Assembly: GCA_045106195.1 (NCBI GenBank)
Contig: JBGCEH010000001.1
Span: forward strand, 124,001 to 188,000
DNA length: 64,000 nucleotides
Direction of reading: 5' to 3'
Origin: Granulosicoccus sp045106195
Lineage (GTDB): Bacteria; Pseudomonadota; Gammaproteobacteria; Granulosicoccales; Granulosicoccaceae
Part shown: positions 54,238-63,689 of the stretch, piece after piece
How positions within the stretch are numbered: position 1 is the first letter of the stretch
Layout: each line of letters opens with the position of its first letter
Translations under genes and position numbers: made by a program
Notes under the pieces: generated by a model
Told to the model about the DNA's origin: nothing
What the model saw: the letters and a program-made list of their open reading frames with translations, nothing else
Database searches by the model: none

Positions 54238-56412
54238 GTGTTATGCGTCCTGAGCGCCTGCACGGTTGCTGAGGCGGCTCTGTGCCCGGCGCCGGCATTC
54301 GTATACTCTCCGGAAGATTTTGCCAGTCAGCCGGGGGTACCTGTCACCGCGGAAGCCGACAGCCTCGAGACTAACGACGGCGTTGTTACACTGGAAGGCA
54401 ATACGGTCATCGAATATCTGGGGCGCAAGCTCACGGCCCAGAACGCCTTGTACAACCAGAAAACAGGCGAGCTGTCCGTCGAAGGGCCGTTGAGCTTTCT
54501 CGGCGCTGGTGTGCAACTGGAAAGTAACGATGCGTTCATCGACATCGATGATGATCTTTTTACCACCGGTGAAAGTGAATACCAGCTAGACATGAACGGC
54601 AAACGCGCGACCGGCACGGCATCCGCAATGGAGGGGTTGCCTAACGGGGATTTCTCACTGACGGACGCCACCTACTCGACGTGCCCGCCCGGGGATCGAA
54701 GCTGGTATGTGAAGGCAGACAGCCTAGAGCTTTACCCTTCAGAAGGCATCGGCACTGCGCGCAATCTGCGCCTGGTGTTCAAGGGCGTACCTTTGCTGGC
54801 GGTACCGGCCTTCAGCTTTCCCATTAGCGACATGCGCAAAACCGGATTCCTTGCCCCGATACTTGCGCGAAGGGATACCACCGGGCTGGAATTGCATTTG
54901 CCTTGGTACTGGAATATCCGTCCGGATGCGGATGCCACATTCACTCCTCGTTTCATGACCAAACGGGGAGTACAGTTACAATCCGAACTGCGCTATTTGA
55001 ATCGGCAGGGCAAATGGACACTGGACCACGAATACCTGCGTGATCGTGAGCTGAACAACGATTCGCGTTACTTTACCGAGTTGCGTCATAACGGACGCTT
55101 CAATGCCGAGTTCACGTCCGAGATCATCGCCCGACGCGTATCAGACAAGGATTATCTGGAAGATCTGGGCGACGGCCTGCAACTGGCCAGCATCACACAT
55201 CTTGAACAGCGTGCTGATCTGAATTTCGAGAAAGGCCGGGTACGTAGCCTGGCTCGCCTGCAAGGCTTCCAGACCGTCGATGAAGACATTGCTCCGGAGG
55301 ATCGACCCCATGCGCGCCTGCCTCAGATAAAGGTAGAGGCTGATTCTGGCAGACTCCCGCTGGGTCTTAGAGCTGATGTCGTCAGCGAATTTGTCTATTT
55401 TGACAAGGACGACGCCGTCACAGGCGTACGCATGGACGTGCGACCACGTCTGACATTACCACTGGTAAGTGATGCCTGGTTTTTTCGACCGAGCGTCTCC
55501 CACCGTTTTACCTATTACAGTCTTAATAATAACGACGACACACTGAATACAACCCGCTCTAGAAATCTCAATTCAGTCAGTGTCGACAGCGGTCTGTTCT
55601 TTGATCGTCTGCTCGATGATCGTGGCTCCATCCAGACATTGGAGCCGCGGCTGTTCTACCTGCGTGTGCCGTTTACTGAACAGTCTGATATTCAGGTATT
55701 CGACTCCAGCGCCTTTGATTTCAATATCAGCCAGCTGTTTCGTGACAATCGATTCAGCGGTGCTGATCGTGTTGCCGATGCCAATCAACTCTCGATGGCA
55801 CTGACAACCCGCATGATTGATGGTGTGGATGGGCGGGACCTGTTCCGTGCCAGTATCGGACAAATTCATTATTTCGATGACCGGCGCGTCACTCTTCCGC
55901 CGCAGGAAACTATTGAAACCCGCGATACCTCAGACTTCGTAGGCGAGGTCTATACCACCCTGACACAAGACTGGATTGGCAAAGGCAGCATACAATGGAA
56001 TCCGGATGAGACCAGCACCGTGCGAAGCTCTCTGGCGCTGGGCTACCGGCCAAGTCCCAACCACATTGCCAATGTTGCGCATCGTGTTGTCAAATCCGAA
56101 ATCAGCCAGCAAAGAACCGAACAGATTGATTTATCGGCCTTGTGGAAATTTAATGAATCATGGCGTATCGCCGGACGTTGGAACTACTCGCTGGATGCGG
56201 ATCAAAGCATTGAAACCCTGATGGCTCTCGAATATGAAAGCTGCTGCTGGGCCGTACGAATCGCTGCCAGACGCTATATCGCCGACGGCGGTGATGATCA
56301 TGATTCAAGCGTCGCTCTGCAGCTTGTTCTCAAAGGCCTTGCACCGCTCGGTCAAAATTACGGAGCCTTGCTGGAAAATGCTGTAACAGGTTACCGGGAT
56401 ACCCTTGAATGA
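54238..56412 (+). CDS. lptD: LPS-assembly outer-membrane protein LptD
   Basis: Outer-membrane barrel that inserts lipopolysaccharide. The N-terminal jellyroll (VTAEADSLETNDGVVTLEGN) and LptD C-terminal barrel (RYLNRQGKWTLDHEYLRDRE, GYRPSPNHIANVAHR) are clear. From GTG 54238 it is 724 residues, but the signal peptide then lacks a basic start. The frame is open back to 54178 and reads NIRRLPFITTGVLCVLSACTV, a better signal peptide with no ATG/GTG/TTG. Either GTG or an unusual start upstream (ATC 54208 or CTG 54217) is used. It overlaps surA by 4 bp. Confidence 0.92.
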   Translation: MLCVLSACTVAEAALCPAPAFVYSPEDFASQPGVPVTAEADSLETNDGVVTLEGNTVIEYLGRKLTAQNALYNQKTGELSVEGPLSFLGAGVQLESNDAFIDIDDDLFTTGESEYQLDMNGKRATGTASAMEGLPNGDFSLTDATYSTCPPGDRSWYVKADSLELYPSEGIGTARNLRLVFKGVPLLAVPAFSFPISDMRKTGFLAPILARRDTTGLELHLPWYWNIRPDADATFTPRFMTKRGVQLQSELRYLNRQGKWTLDHEYLRDRELNNDSRYFTELRHNGRFNAEFTSEIIARRVSDKDYLEDLGDGLQLASITHLEQRADLNFEKGRVRSLARLQGFQTVDEDIAPEDRPHARLPQIKVEADSGRLPLGLRADVVSEFVYFDKDDAVTGVRMDVRPRLTLPLVSDAWFFRPSVSHRFTYYSLNNNDDTLNTTRSRNLNSVSVDSGLFFDRLLDDRGSIQTLEPRLFYLRVPFTEQSDIQVFDSSAFDFNISQLFRDNRFSGADRVADANQLSMALTTRMIDGVDGRDLFRASIGQIHYFDDRRVTLPPQETIETRDTSDFVGEVYTTLTQDWIGKGSIQWNPDETSTVRSSLALGYRPSPNHIANVAHRVVKSEISQQRTEQIDLSALWKFNESWRIAGRWNYSLDADQSIETLMALEYESCCWAVRIAARRYIADGGDDHDSSVALQLVLKGLAPLGQNYGALLENAVTGYRDTLE

Positions 56413-57734
56413 TCAGATTACCTATCGAATCCATGAACAGAAATTTGAACAATACCCGATCTGCATCCCTCGCCAACTGTCTAGGTCTGGTGCTGCTGAT
56501 ATTGTCATCGTTACACGTTTCGATAGCGCAGGATGTCGAACTAGACCGTATCCGTGCAGTGGTCAACGAAGGGGTTGTGCTGGACAGCGACCTGAAAGCT
56601 GCCGTTGCGTTCTACAAGCAGCAAGCGCAGAGCAATTCGCAGAGCATTCCCGCTGATGACATCATCAACGAGCGATTGCTGGATCAACTGATAAACCAGG
56701 AAGTGCGTCGCCAGCACGCTCGTCAGCTGGGTGTCTCCGTCGATCCCGGGAGCGTCAATCGTGCGATCGAACAAATCGCCAGAAATAACAATATGGATAC
56801 CTTCCGGTTCCGTGAAACCATTAGGGAACAAGGCATTGATTATGATGAATTCCGACAGAACGTCGAAGAAGAACTGCTGCTTCAGCGCCTGATAGAACGT
56901 GATGTGCAAAGCCGCATTCGTGTATCTCAGCAAGAGATTGATGATTTTGTTGATGCGGCAAAAAACGATGTAGCAGAACGCCAGCGCTACCGGATCAGCC
57001 ATATCCTGATTGCCGTACCTTCCACTGCTGACGATGCGCAACTGGCTGAAGCCACAACACGCGCGAACGCTGTACTGGCTAGCCTGCGTGCAGGTGAAAA
57101 TTTTGCGCAGGTAGCGGCTGCGAGTTCGGATGGCGTAAGAGCACTGGATGGCGGTGATCTTGGCTGGCGCACTCTGCAGGAACTACCGGAGTTTGTTGCA
57201 ACCGCCGTTAGTGAGATGAGAGTCGATGAGTTAGCAGGCCCCCTGCGCTCAGAGAATGGCTTGCATGTTATCCAGCTTGCTGACAAACAGACTGGCGATC
57301 TGACCACCCAGGCAGAGACGCTTGCACGACATATATTCATTGCAGGTGAAGACGCATCAATCGAACAGACGCTTGCCGCAGCCAGGCAAGAAATACTGGG
57401 CGGAACACCCTTCGGAGCACTTGCAGCCTCCTTGAGTCAGGATCCCAATAGCGCAGATAATGATGGTGAATTACCCTGGTTCACTGAGGGCCAGATGCCC
57501 CCGGCCATGCAACGGACCGCTGACTCACTGGATGTCAATGAGATCAGCCAACCATTCCGCACGCAATTCGGCTGGCACCTGATGCAGCTTCTGGACAGGC
57601 GCGTCACCAGGATCGACGAGCAAACCCTACGCGAGCAGGCAGCCAACGCCCTGCGTCAGCGCAAGGTGGAGCAGGAAACCGAACGTTGGTCCCGACAACT
57701 ACGTGACGAATCCTACGTCGAAATTCGTAGTTGA
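56409..57734 (+). CDS. surA: Periplasmic peptidyl-prolyl isomerase and chaperone SurA
   Basis: Chaperone for outer-membrane proteins such as LptD, 441 residues. Visible: export segment (LANCLGLVLLILSSLHVSIAQ), SurA N-terminal domain (ELDRIRAVVNEGVVLDSDL), and two parvulin domains (about residues 190-290, AAASSDGVRALDGGDLGW; and 298-400, SLSQDPNSADNDGELPWF). It starts within the lptD stop (ATGA); ATG 56433 is an alternative giving a shorter n-region. Confidence 0.95.
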   Translation: MIRLPIESMNRNLNNTRSASLANCLGLVLLILSSLHVSIAQDVELDRIRAVVNEGVVLDSDLKAAVAFYKQQAQSNSQSIPADDIINERLLDQLINQEVRRQHARQLGVSVDPGSVNRAIEQIARNNNMDTFRFRETIREQGIDYDEFRQNVEEELLLQRLIERDVQSRIRVSQQEIDDFVDAAKNDVAERQRYRISHILIAVPSTADDAQLAEATTRANAVLASLRAGENFAQVAAASSDGVRALDGGDLGWRTLQELPEFVATAVSEMRVDELAGPLRSENGLHVIQLADKQTGDLTTQAETLARHIFIAGEDASIEQTLAAARQEILGGTPFGALAASLSQDPNSADNDGELPWFTEGQMPPAMQRTADSLDVNEISQPFRTQFGWHLMQLLDRRVTRIDEQTLREQAANALRQRKVEQETERWSRQLRDESYVEIRS

Positions 57735-58774
57735 TCGTGACAACCGGTAAAGCATCAATAGCACCGATTGCCATAACACCCGGCGAACCTGCCGGTATTG
57801 GGCCTGACTTGACGGTCATGCTCGCGCAACAAGTACGTAACTCATTGCTCGTGGCCATTGCCGATCCCGATTTACTTAGCGCTCGCGCAAGAAAGCTCGG
57901 GCTACCGTTGGATATTGTCTGTGTTGATGTTGCCAATGACATCGACAACATACCGTCCCATGCCGGTGCCCTGGCAGTTAATCCTGTACCACTATCGTCA
58001 GCTTCTGAGTGCGGTGTTCTGGATTCGCGCAATGCACGCTACGTCCTGAACACGCTGGATGTTGCGACAGATGGGTGTATGCAGGGCCACTATTCGGCCA
58101 TGGTGACAGCACCCTTGCACAAGGGCGTGATCAACGATGCGGGAATTGCCTTTACGGGGCATACCGAGTATCTGGCTTTGCGTACCGGCAGCGAGCCTGT
58201 CATGATGCTGGCAACCGGAACACCCACAGGCGATTTACGCGTGGCTCTGGCGACGACTCACTTACCGTTGAAAGAGGTTGCAACAGCCCTTACACCAGCG
58301 GTACTGGAGAAGGCCCTTTGCATCCTGCATCAGGATCTTATGGCACGCTTTGCCATTGCCGATCCGCACATCGTCGTTGCCGGCCTGAATCCGCATGCCG
58401 GCGAAGGGGGTCATATGGGACGCGAAGAAATCGATGTCATCATCCCTGTGCTGGAGCGCCTGCGACAACGCGGAATGAAACTGGAAGGCCCCCTACCCGC
58501 CGATACCTTGTTCACGCCACATCACCTCAAAGGTGCGGATGCCGTCATGGCCATGTTTCATGACCAGGGTCTGCCAGTTCTCAAGTACGCAGGATTTGGT
58601 CAGGGCATTAACATCACGCTGGGACTACCGATCATCCGTACGTCAGTGGACCATGGCACAGCACTGGATAAGGCGGGCACAGGCAAAATTGACCGGGGCA
58701 GCCTGCAAGCTGCACTGAATCTGGCTGAAAAGCTGGCAGTATCTTCGCTCGTTCAGGACAAGGCAGGTTCATGA
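57731..58774 (+). CDS. pdxA: 4-hydroxythreonine-4-phosphate dehydrogenase
   Basis: NAD-dependent, metal-requiring step of pyridoxal phosphate synthesis, 347 residues. Visible: PIAITPGEPAGIGPDLT, GHTEYLALRTGS, AGLNPHAGEGGHMGREE and the metal-binding MFHDQGLPVLKYAGFG. Start is TTG 57731 or GTG 57737; no clear ribosome-binding site decides between them. It overlaps surA and rsmA (ATGA), consistent with the operon. pdxH elsewhere in the window completes the pathway's last step. Confidence 0.94.
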   Translation: MIVTTGKASIAPIAITPGEPAGIGPDLTVMLAQQVRNSLLVAIADPDLLSARARKLGLPLDIVCVDVANDIDNIPSHAGALAVNPVPLSSASECGVLDSRNARYVLNTLDVATDGCMQGHYSAMVTAPLHKGVINDAGIAFTGHTEYLALRTGSEPVMMLATGTPTGDLRVALATTHLPLKEVATALTPAVLEKALCILHQDLMARFAIADPHIVVAGLNPHAGEGGHMGREEIDVIIPVLERLRQRGMKLEGPLPADTLFTPHHLKGADAVMAMFHDQGLPVLKYAGFGQGINITLGLPIIRTSVDHGTALDKAGTGKIDRGSLQAALNLAEKLAVSSLVQDKAGS

Positions 58775-59553
58775 AACACCAGGCACGCAAACGCTTCGGC
58801 CAGAACTTTCTACAGGACGATTCCGTCATCACACGCATGCTCTGCGCGATGAAACCTGTGAGCGACGATCGCGTTGTGGAGGTCGGGCCCGGTCTTGCAG
58901 CACTGACATTGCCGCTGCTGGAATACCTTGACAGTCTGACGGTCGTTGAAATCGATCGAGACCTGATTGCAAAACTACACGATCGCAAGCTGCATAATCT
59001 GACAATCCACGAAGGCGACGTTTTGGAAGTTGACTGGAAAACGATGGCTGATGGGCAACCCTTACGGATTGTGGGTAATTTACCCTACAACATTGGTACG
59101 CCTCTGCTGCTTGAACTCTCGACTCATCACCCAGTGATAAGAGATGTGCATGTCATGTTGCAAAAAGAGGTAGTCAACCGCTTGCATGCTGTCGCTGGAA
59201 CCCGTGCCTATGGCAGGCTCAGTGTGCTCATGCAGAGTGTTTTTACCATCACCCCCCTGTTCGCTGTCCCGCCAGAGGCGTTTCAACCTGTACCAAAGGT
59301 GGAATCGGCGGTAGTCAGACTGAAAACCCGACCAGATGCTCTATCTGTGGAATCACTGACAGCACTGCAGGCAGTGACGCGGCTGGCATTTGCCAACAAA
59401 CGAAAAACACTTCGGAATAATTTCAAGGGGCACCTGGACGAACAGCAACTGACAGCATTGCAAATCAATCCCCAAGCGAGAGCTGAGACCTTGTCACTTG
59501 ATGATTTCAATCGTCTGGCAAGTCATATGGTCAATTACGCGAATCAGACTTGA
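58771..59553 (+). CDS. rsmA: 16S rRNA (A1518/A1519) dimethyltransferase
   Basis: KsgA methyltransferase of ribosome assembly, 260 residues: KRFGQNFLQDDSVI, SAM loop VEVGPGLAALTLPLLE, catalytic NLPYNIGTPLL, and the C-terminal AFANKRKTLRNNFKG. It overlaps pdxA by 4 bp and precedes apaG by about 110 bp. Confidence 0.96.
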   Translation: MKHQARKRFGQNFLQDDSVITRMLCAMKPVSDDRVVEVGPGLAALTLPLLEYLDSLTVVEIDRDLIAKLHDRKLHNLTIHEGDVLEVDWKTMADGQPLRIVGNLPYNIGTPLLLELSTHHPVIRDVHVMLQKEVVNRLHAVAGTRAYGRLSVLMQSVFTITPLFAVPPEAFQPVPKVESAVVRLKTRPDALSVESLTALQAVTRLAFANKRKTLRNNFKGHLDEQQLTALQINPQARAETLSLDDFNRLASHMVNYANQT

Positions 59554-59662
59554 CTGGGCGGCAATATTGTTCAGACTAATCTCATTGAGACCCACGTAAC
59601 GGGCATCTGCAGTGATACGATGTGCACACCCGACTTGCGCTGACTGTGCGCAGGAGCTCGAC

Positions 59663-60085
59663 ATGATGATTGATGTGAACCTGGACATGAACGCAGACGC
59701 AAAAAACGATAACGATGGGGGCAATATCGAAGTCGATATTGAGACCTTGTATGTCGAGTCTGAATCGGACCCGGATCGCGACCGGTTCGTCTTTGCCTAC
59801 ACTGTCACTATCCGTAACGTGGGCGACACACCCGCCCGTCTACTTACCCGTCATTGGGTGATCCGCGATGGTAATGGCAAGGTGCAGGAGGTTCAAGGTG
59901 AAGGCGTCGTGGGTGAACAACCCCACTTGAAGCCTGGCGAAGGTTTTCAATATACCAGCGGCACCATGCTGGAAACCTCAATGGGCACCATGGGTGGCAG
60001 CTACATGCTGGTTACCGATGACGGTACCGAGTTCAAAGCGCCGATTGCCGACTTCCTGCTATCCGCGCCGCGCACTTTGCACTAG
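59663..60085 (+). CDS. apaG: ApaG family protein
   Basis: Immunoglobulin-like fold protein, 140 residues from ATG 59663 (GGAG six bases upstream). Typical: FVFAYTVTIRNVGDTPARLL, HWVIRDGNGKVQEVQGEGVV, and PGEGFQYTSGTMLETSMGTM. The acidic first 20 residues are longer than in E. coli ApaG (125). The molecular function is unclear; it is coupled in order with apaH. Confidence 0.92.
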   Translation: MMIDVNLDMNADAKNDNDGGNIEVDIETLYVESESDPDRDRFVFAYTVTIRNVGDTPARLLTRHWVIRDGNGKVQEVQGEGVVGEQPHLKPGEGFQYTSGTMLETSMGTMGGSYMLVTDDGTEFKAPIADFLLSAPRTLH

Positions 60086-60099
60086 TTAAATAACCCTTA

Positions 60100-60903
60100 A
60101 TGACCACGTACGTTATCGGTGACCTGCAAGGTTGCCTGAACCCACTGGAACGTCTGCTGGATAAACTGCATTTCGATCCGTCAAAGGATTGCATCTGGTT
60201 CGTGGGCGATCTGGTCAATCGTGGTCCAAAATCCCTGCAAACCCTGCGCTATGTAAAATCAATGGGTAATTCGGCAATTACTGTCCTGGGAAACCACGAT
60301 TTACATTTGTTGGCGGTGGTATACGGTTATCGCAAACAGTCCAGCAAGGATACGATTAAACGCATTGTTAATGCCCCCGATTGTGACGAACTCTGTGACT
60401 GGCTGGCGTCTCGCCCTCTACTGCACACTGATAACAGGCTCGGTCACACGCTGGTGCACGCTGGTATTCATCCACACTGGTCGCTAAAACGGGCAACGAA
60501 ACTGGCTGACAGATTACACAAGGCGCTGACTGAAAATCCGGATGAACTGTTTGAGAACATGTATGGCAACACACCTGCCTACTGGAGCAAGGCCCTCAAG
60601 AAACAAACCCTCAACCGGTTTGCCATCAACGTGTTCACGCGCATGCGGTATTGCCAGCTTGATGGCGCTCTGAATTTCGAATTCAATGGCAGCCCTGCAA
60701 ACGCGCCAGGCCATTTACGCCCGTGGTATTCACTACCCGATAGAAAACCACTTGGTAGTCGCGTCATTTTCGGTCATTGGTCGGGACACCCTTCCATGAG
60801 CCCGACAAACGTCATGCCTACTGATCGCGGGTGTGTGTGGGGTGGATGCCTGAGTGCTTATGCCATAGAGAAACAGGAAAGCGTCTGGGTGAAGTGCAGC
60901 TGA
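60100..60903 (+). CDS. apaH: Bis(5'-nucleosyl)-tetraphosphatase, symmetrical
   Basis: Metal-dependent hydrolase of Ap4A to ADP, 267 residues. The metallophosphatase motifs are GDLQGCLNPLERLL, GDLVNRGPKSL and GNHDLHLLAV, with later HAGIHPHW and FGHWSG. It follows apaG by 14 bp. Confidence 0.95.
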   Translation: MTTYVIGDLQGCLNPLERLLDKLHFDPSKDCIWFVGDLVNRGPKSLQTLRYVKSMGNSAITVLGNHDLHLLAVVYGYRKQSSKDTIKRIVNAPDCDELCDWLASRPLLHTDNRLGHTLVHAGIHPHWSLKRATKLADRLHKALTENPDELFENMYGNTPAYWSKALKKQTLNRFAINVFTRMRYCQLDGALNFEFNGSPANAPGHLRPWYSLPDRKPLGSRVIFGHWSGHPSMSPTNVMPTDRGCVWGGCLSAYAIEKQESVWVKCS

Positions 60904-60957
60904 CGCTATCAGAAATCCACCGTCACATGAAAGCGTGTGATATTCCATTTGGCAATA

Positions 60958-61485
60958 TCAGGCTTTTTCAAGTACCCAGTAGGTAACAGGAATTCCACCG
61001 GTGTTCTGCACGTCCTGGACATCCTCTGAGACGACCTGCCAGTCATCCCAGTGAAAACTGTCGAGCCAGGTATCACCCTCAAATTCCTGATCAATGACAG
61101 TAAGATACAAGCGCTGCGTTATGCTCATGGCATCCCGACAAAGGCCGGCGCCACCAATCAACATCATCTCATCTGCTGAGGTAGCCTCGAGAGAACAAAC
61201 CTCTCGGGCCTCTTCTATGGCACTCTCAAGGTCATACCTGACCACGACATTGTCAGCCATCCAGTCACGATTGCGTGTCACGACAATATTCGTACGTCCG
61301 GGTAGCGGTTTACCAATGGACTCAAACGTCTTGCGCCCCATGATCACGGGTTTTCCGAGCGTTACGCGCTTGAAATACGCCATCTCACCTGGAACATGCC
61401 AGGGCATACCACCAGCCTTGCCTATCAGCCGGTTCTTGTCCATGGCCATCATCATGGCAATTGCTGGTTGAGTCATAGTTGTCAA
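60958..61485 (-). CDS. folA: Dihydrofolate reductase
   Basis: NADPH-dependent reduction of dihydrofolate, 175 residues: AMMMAMDKNRLIGKAGGMPW, the catalytic-loop acid (VPGEMAYFKRVTLGKPVIMG), GRKTFESIGKPLPGRTN, and MLIGGAGLCRDAM. It is convergent with apaH, the common neighbour of folA. Confidence 0.94.
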   Translation of the reverse strand: MTTMTQPAIAMMMAMDKNRLIGKAGGMPWHVPGEMAYFKRVTLGKPVIMGRKTFESIGKPLPGRTNIVVTRNRDWMADNVVVRYDLESAIEEAREVCSLEATSADEMMLIGGAGLCRDAMSITQRLYLTVIDQEFEGDTWLDSFHWDDWQVVSEDVQDVQNTGGIPVTYWVLEKA

Positions 61486-61569
61486 ACGGTTACAGGTTTG
61501 TGTCAGGGGAATGTTAACCCACAGCCTTGATATCAGGCTTTTCGATAATAACAGTGAGGGACTACTGTT

Positions 61570-61635
61570 CCACGATCGCTTTATCCGAACGTTAAGGATA
61601 CAGTATTGGAAATCGTGGGATCATACTGCCACGAT
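61570..61635. promoter_or_regulatory. Three copies of CCACGAT, one inverted
   Basis: CCACGAT occurs at 61570-61576 and 61629-61635, with its inverse ATCGTGG at 61612-61618. The last two form a perfect 7-bp inverted repeat with a 10-nt spacer. The cluster lies between the divergent folA and DUF2059 genes, about 120 bp before the latter. Possible operator; no regulator known. Confidence 0.35.
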
Positions 61636-61756
61636 ACGTTCCGAGTTGAAGGAAACTGGACTAGTCACTGATCGACTAATGATGCACTAATCAAACAGTG
61701 CTGGAAATATATCCAGTTTGGAAAGAAATACTCAAGCTTTATGTAATGGAGATTTG

Positions 61757-62254
61757 ATGATGAATTGTCTGAATTGTGTACGTCGCTCGTGCCTTGCCCT
61801 TGTTACCGTCGGAATGCTGATAACGACTGCACAGGCGCAGGACGCAGCGTTGCTGGAAGCGGCAAAAGAATACGTTAAATTGCCAGGCGTACAGAAAATG
61901 ATCGACGACAATTTTGCACCCGAATGGTTTGCCGGTCAGATGGCAACAAGTTTTCCTCCGGCAATGGGCGTTACTCAGGACCAGCTTGACGAATTGGGCA
62001 AGTTGATGGCTGATAAGATGAGCCCATTGCGCCCTGAAATGGAACTGGCCATGATTAACGGGGCGGCCAATCATTTCACACTCGATGAGATCAAGGTACT
62101 TTCCGAATTTTACCAATCCCCCGAAGGTGCATCTGTCATGGCAAAAATGCAGCCCTACATGCGAGACACAATGGCGGTCATCATGCCCAAAATGATGCAA
62201 GCCTCGCAGGAGCTTGGTCCACAGATCAACCGTATTCTGGGTCTGGATAAGTAA
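61757..62254 (+). CDS. Secreted DUF2059 family protein
   Basis: Exported protein of 165 residues from ATG 61757 (GGAG about seven bases upstream), with a signal peptide (CLALVTVGMLITTAQA, cleavage before QDAALLEAAK). The mature part is helical and matches DUF2059 (TLDEIKVLSEFYQSPEGASV, then a repeated MM-rich helix). Function unknown. Confidence 0.8.
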   Translation: MMNCLNCVRRSCLALVTVGMLITTAQAQDAALLEAAKEYVKLPGVQKMIDDNFAPEWFAGQMATSFPPAMGVTQDQLDELGKLMADKMSPLRPEMELAMINGAANHFTLDEIKVLSEFYQSPEGASVMAKMQPYMRDTMAVIMPKMMQASQELGPQINRILGLDK

Positions 62255-62297
62255 GCTATCGTTGTGCGGTCTTGTCGTTCGGGGCGGTGATTCGCGT

Positions 62298-63452
62298 TCA
62301 GTTTCGCGCTAACGCCTGCCCCAGATCCGCTTTCAAATCCTCGATATCTTCAATACCAACAGCCAGACGCAGCAAATTCTCAGGCACGCCGGTTTCCGTT
62401 GGCTCAATGCTATAGCGATGTTCGATCAAGGTCTCGACACCACCAAGAGAGGTTGCACTAATGATCAGTTTAAGACAACTGGCTACCGCCAGCGCATCTG
62501 CCTTCCCACCGCGCACCTGAAACGACAATAGTGCACCGTAGCCGCCCTTCATCTGCTTGCGGGCAACGCAATGCCCGGGATGTATATCCAGCCCCGGATA
62601 AAAAACGCGTTCCACCTGTTCGTGTTGCTGCAGGTAATCGGCAATAAGGGCGGTATTCTGATTAGCCCTCTCGACGCGAATTGCCAGGGTCCGCATACCC
62701 CGCAGCAATAGCCATGCATCGAACGGGCTGATGAGCGCACCGGCGTCGTGTCGTTCAACGGCAATACGTTGCCAGTGAGCACTTTTTTCCCGAGTAACCA
62801 AAGCACCGGCGATAACATCACTATGGCCGTTCAGCGACTTTGTAGCCGAGTGCATTACGATGTCAGCGCCTAACGCCAATGGTCGTGTTATGAGCGGTGT
62901 GGGCACTGTATTGTCCACGACCAGTAGCGCTCCAGCAGCATGTGCCAGTTCAGCCGCGAGGAGTACATCTGTGATGTGCATCATCGGATTACTCGGGGTC
63001 TCGACCCATACAAGATCTGTTTTCGTGTTTGATGCGATCGCGCTGGCGAGGCTCTCTAGCTCGGCAGGCGCGTAGTAGCGGACATGGATAGAAGCGCGCT
63101 CACAGTAACGCCTTGTCCAGTCGAGAACGCCCCAGTACATAGAATTGGGGAGTACAACATGCGACCCGCTTTCCAGCGTGTAAAACACAGCGGCCACGGC
63201 AGCCATTCCAGAGGCAAACAACAAAGCCTCTTCACCGTGCTCCAGTGTTGCCAGCACGCGCTCGGCCTGCAAAAACGTCGGGTTATTGTCCCTGGCATAC
63301 ACCTGAGCGCCATGCAGAGGTTGATAACTGGAATCTCTGGCATACGTCGTTGACGGCATGATCGGCGGTACGATGCCACCACTGTTTTTATCCAGATAAT
63401 GATCTGCCTTTGCAGCAATGGTGGCGGGCGCGATGGGTTTGGTCATGATCAA
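62298..63452 (-). CDS. Trans-sulfuration PLP enzyme (cystathionine gamma-synthase/beta-lyase type)
   Basis: Cys/Met metabolism PLP family, 384 residues. The PLP-binding Lys is K205 in HSATKSLNGHSDVIAG. Other motifs: YARDNNPT, SGMAAVAAVF, WVETPSNP, and the C-terminal SLGGVETLIEH. Which reaction it performs (gamma-synthase, beta-lyase or gamma-lyase) cannot be settled from motifs. It is divergent from the DUF4442 gene. Confidence 0.88.
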   Translation of the reverse strand: MIMTKPIAPATIAAKADHYLDKNSGGIVPPIMPSTTYARDSSYQPLHGAQVYARDNNPTFLQAERVLATLEHGEEALLFASGMAAVAAVFYTLESGSHVVLPNSMYWGVLDWTRRYCERASIHVRYYAPAELESLASAIASNTKTDLVWVETPSNPMMHITDVLLAAELAHAAGALLVVDNTVPTPLITRPLALGADIVMHSATKSLNGHSDVIAGALVTREKSAHWQRIAVERHDAGALISPFDAWLLLRGMRTLAIRVERANQNTALIADYLQQHEQVERVFYPGLDIHPGHCVARKQMKGGYGALLSFQVRGGKADALAVASCLKLIISATSLGGVETLIEHRYSIEPTETGVPENLLRLAVGIEDIEDLKADLGQALARN

Positions 63453-63689
63453 TGCCGAAGGGGTGTTCGAGTTGCGTCTGGTGAAAATACGGGGCCTGTA
63501 GGTTCATCAACAACTTGCCAGATCTGTGTCGCTAACGACACTGATAATACTGCATCGCTCTTACCAACGCACTGGGGTCATCAATCGGCTATTCTTGTAA
63601 CTGCTAACTGCGCTGTATTGCTGTTGCGAAATTGCACACGACAGGCGCATTTTTTCGCTGGTTCTACCTACCCATTGGAGATTGCGGTA

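Noticed and set aside
53510..54253. 247-codon plus-strand frame antisense to ung
   Set aside because: ung is intact with catalytic motifs; the plus frame has no motif and runs into the lptD start.
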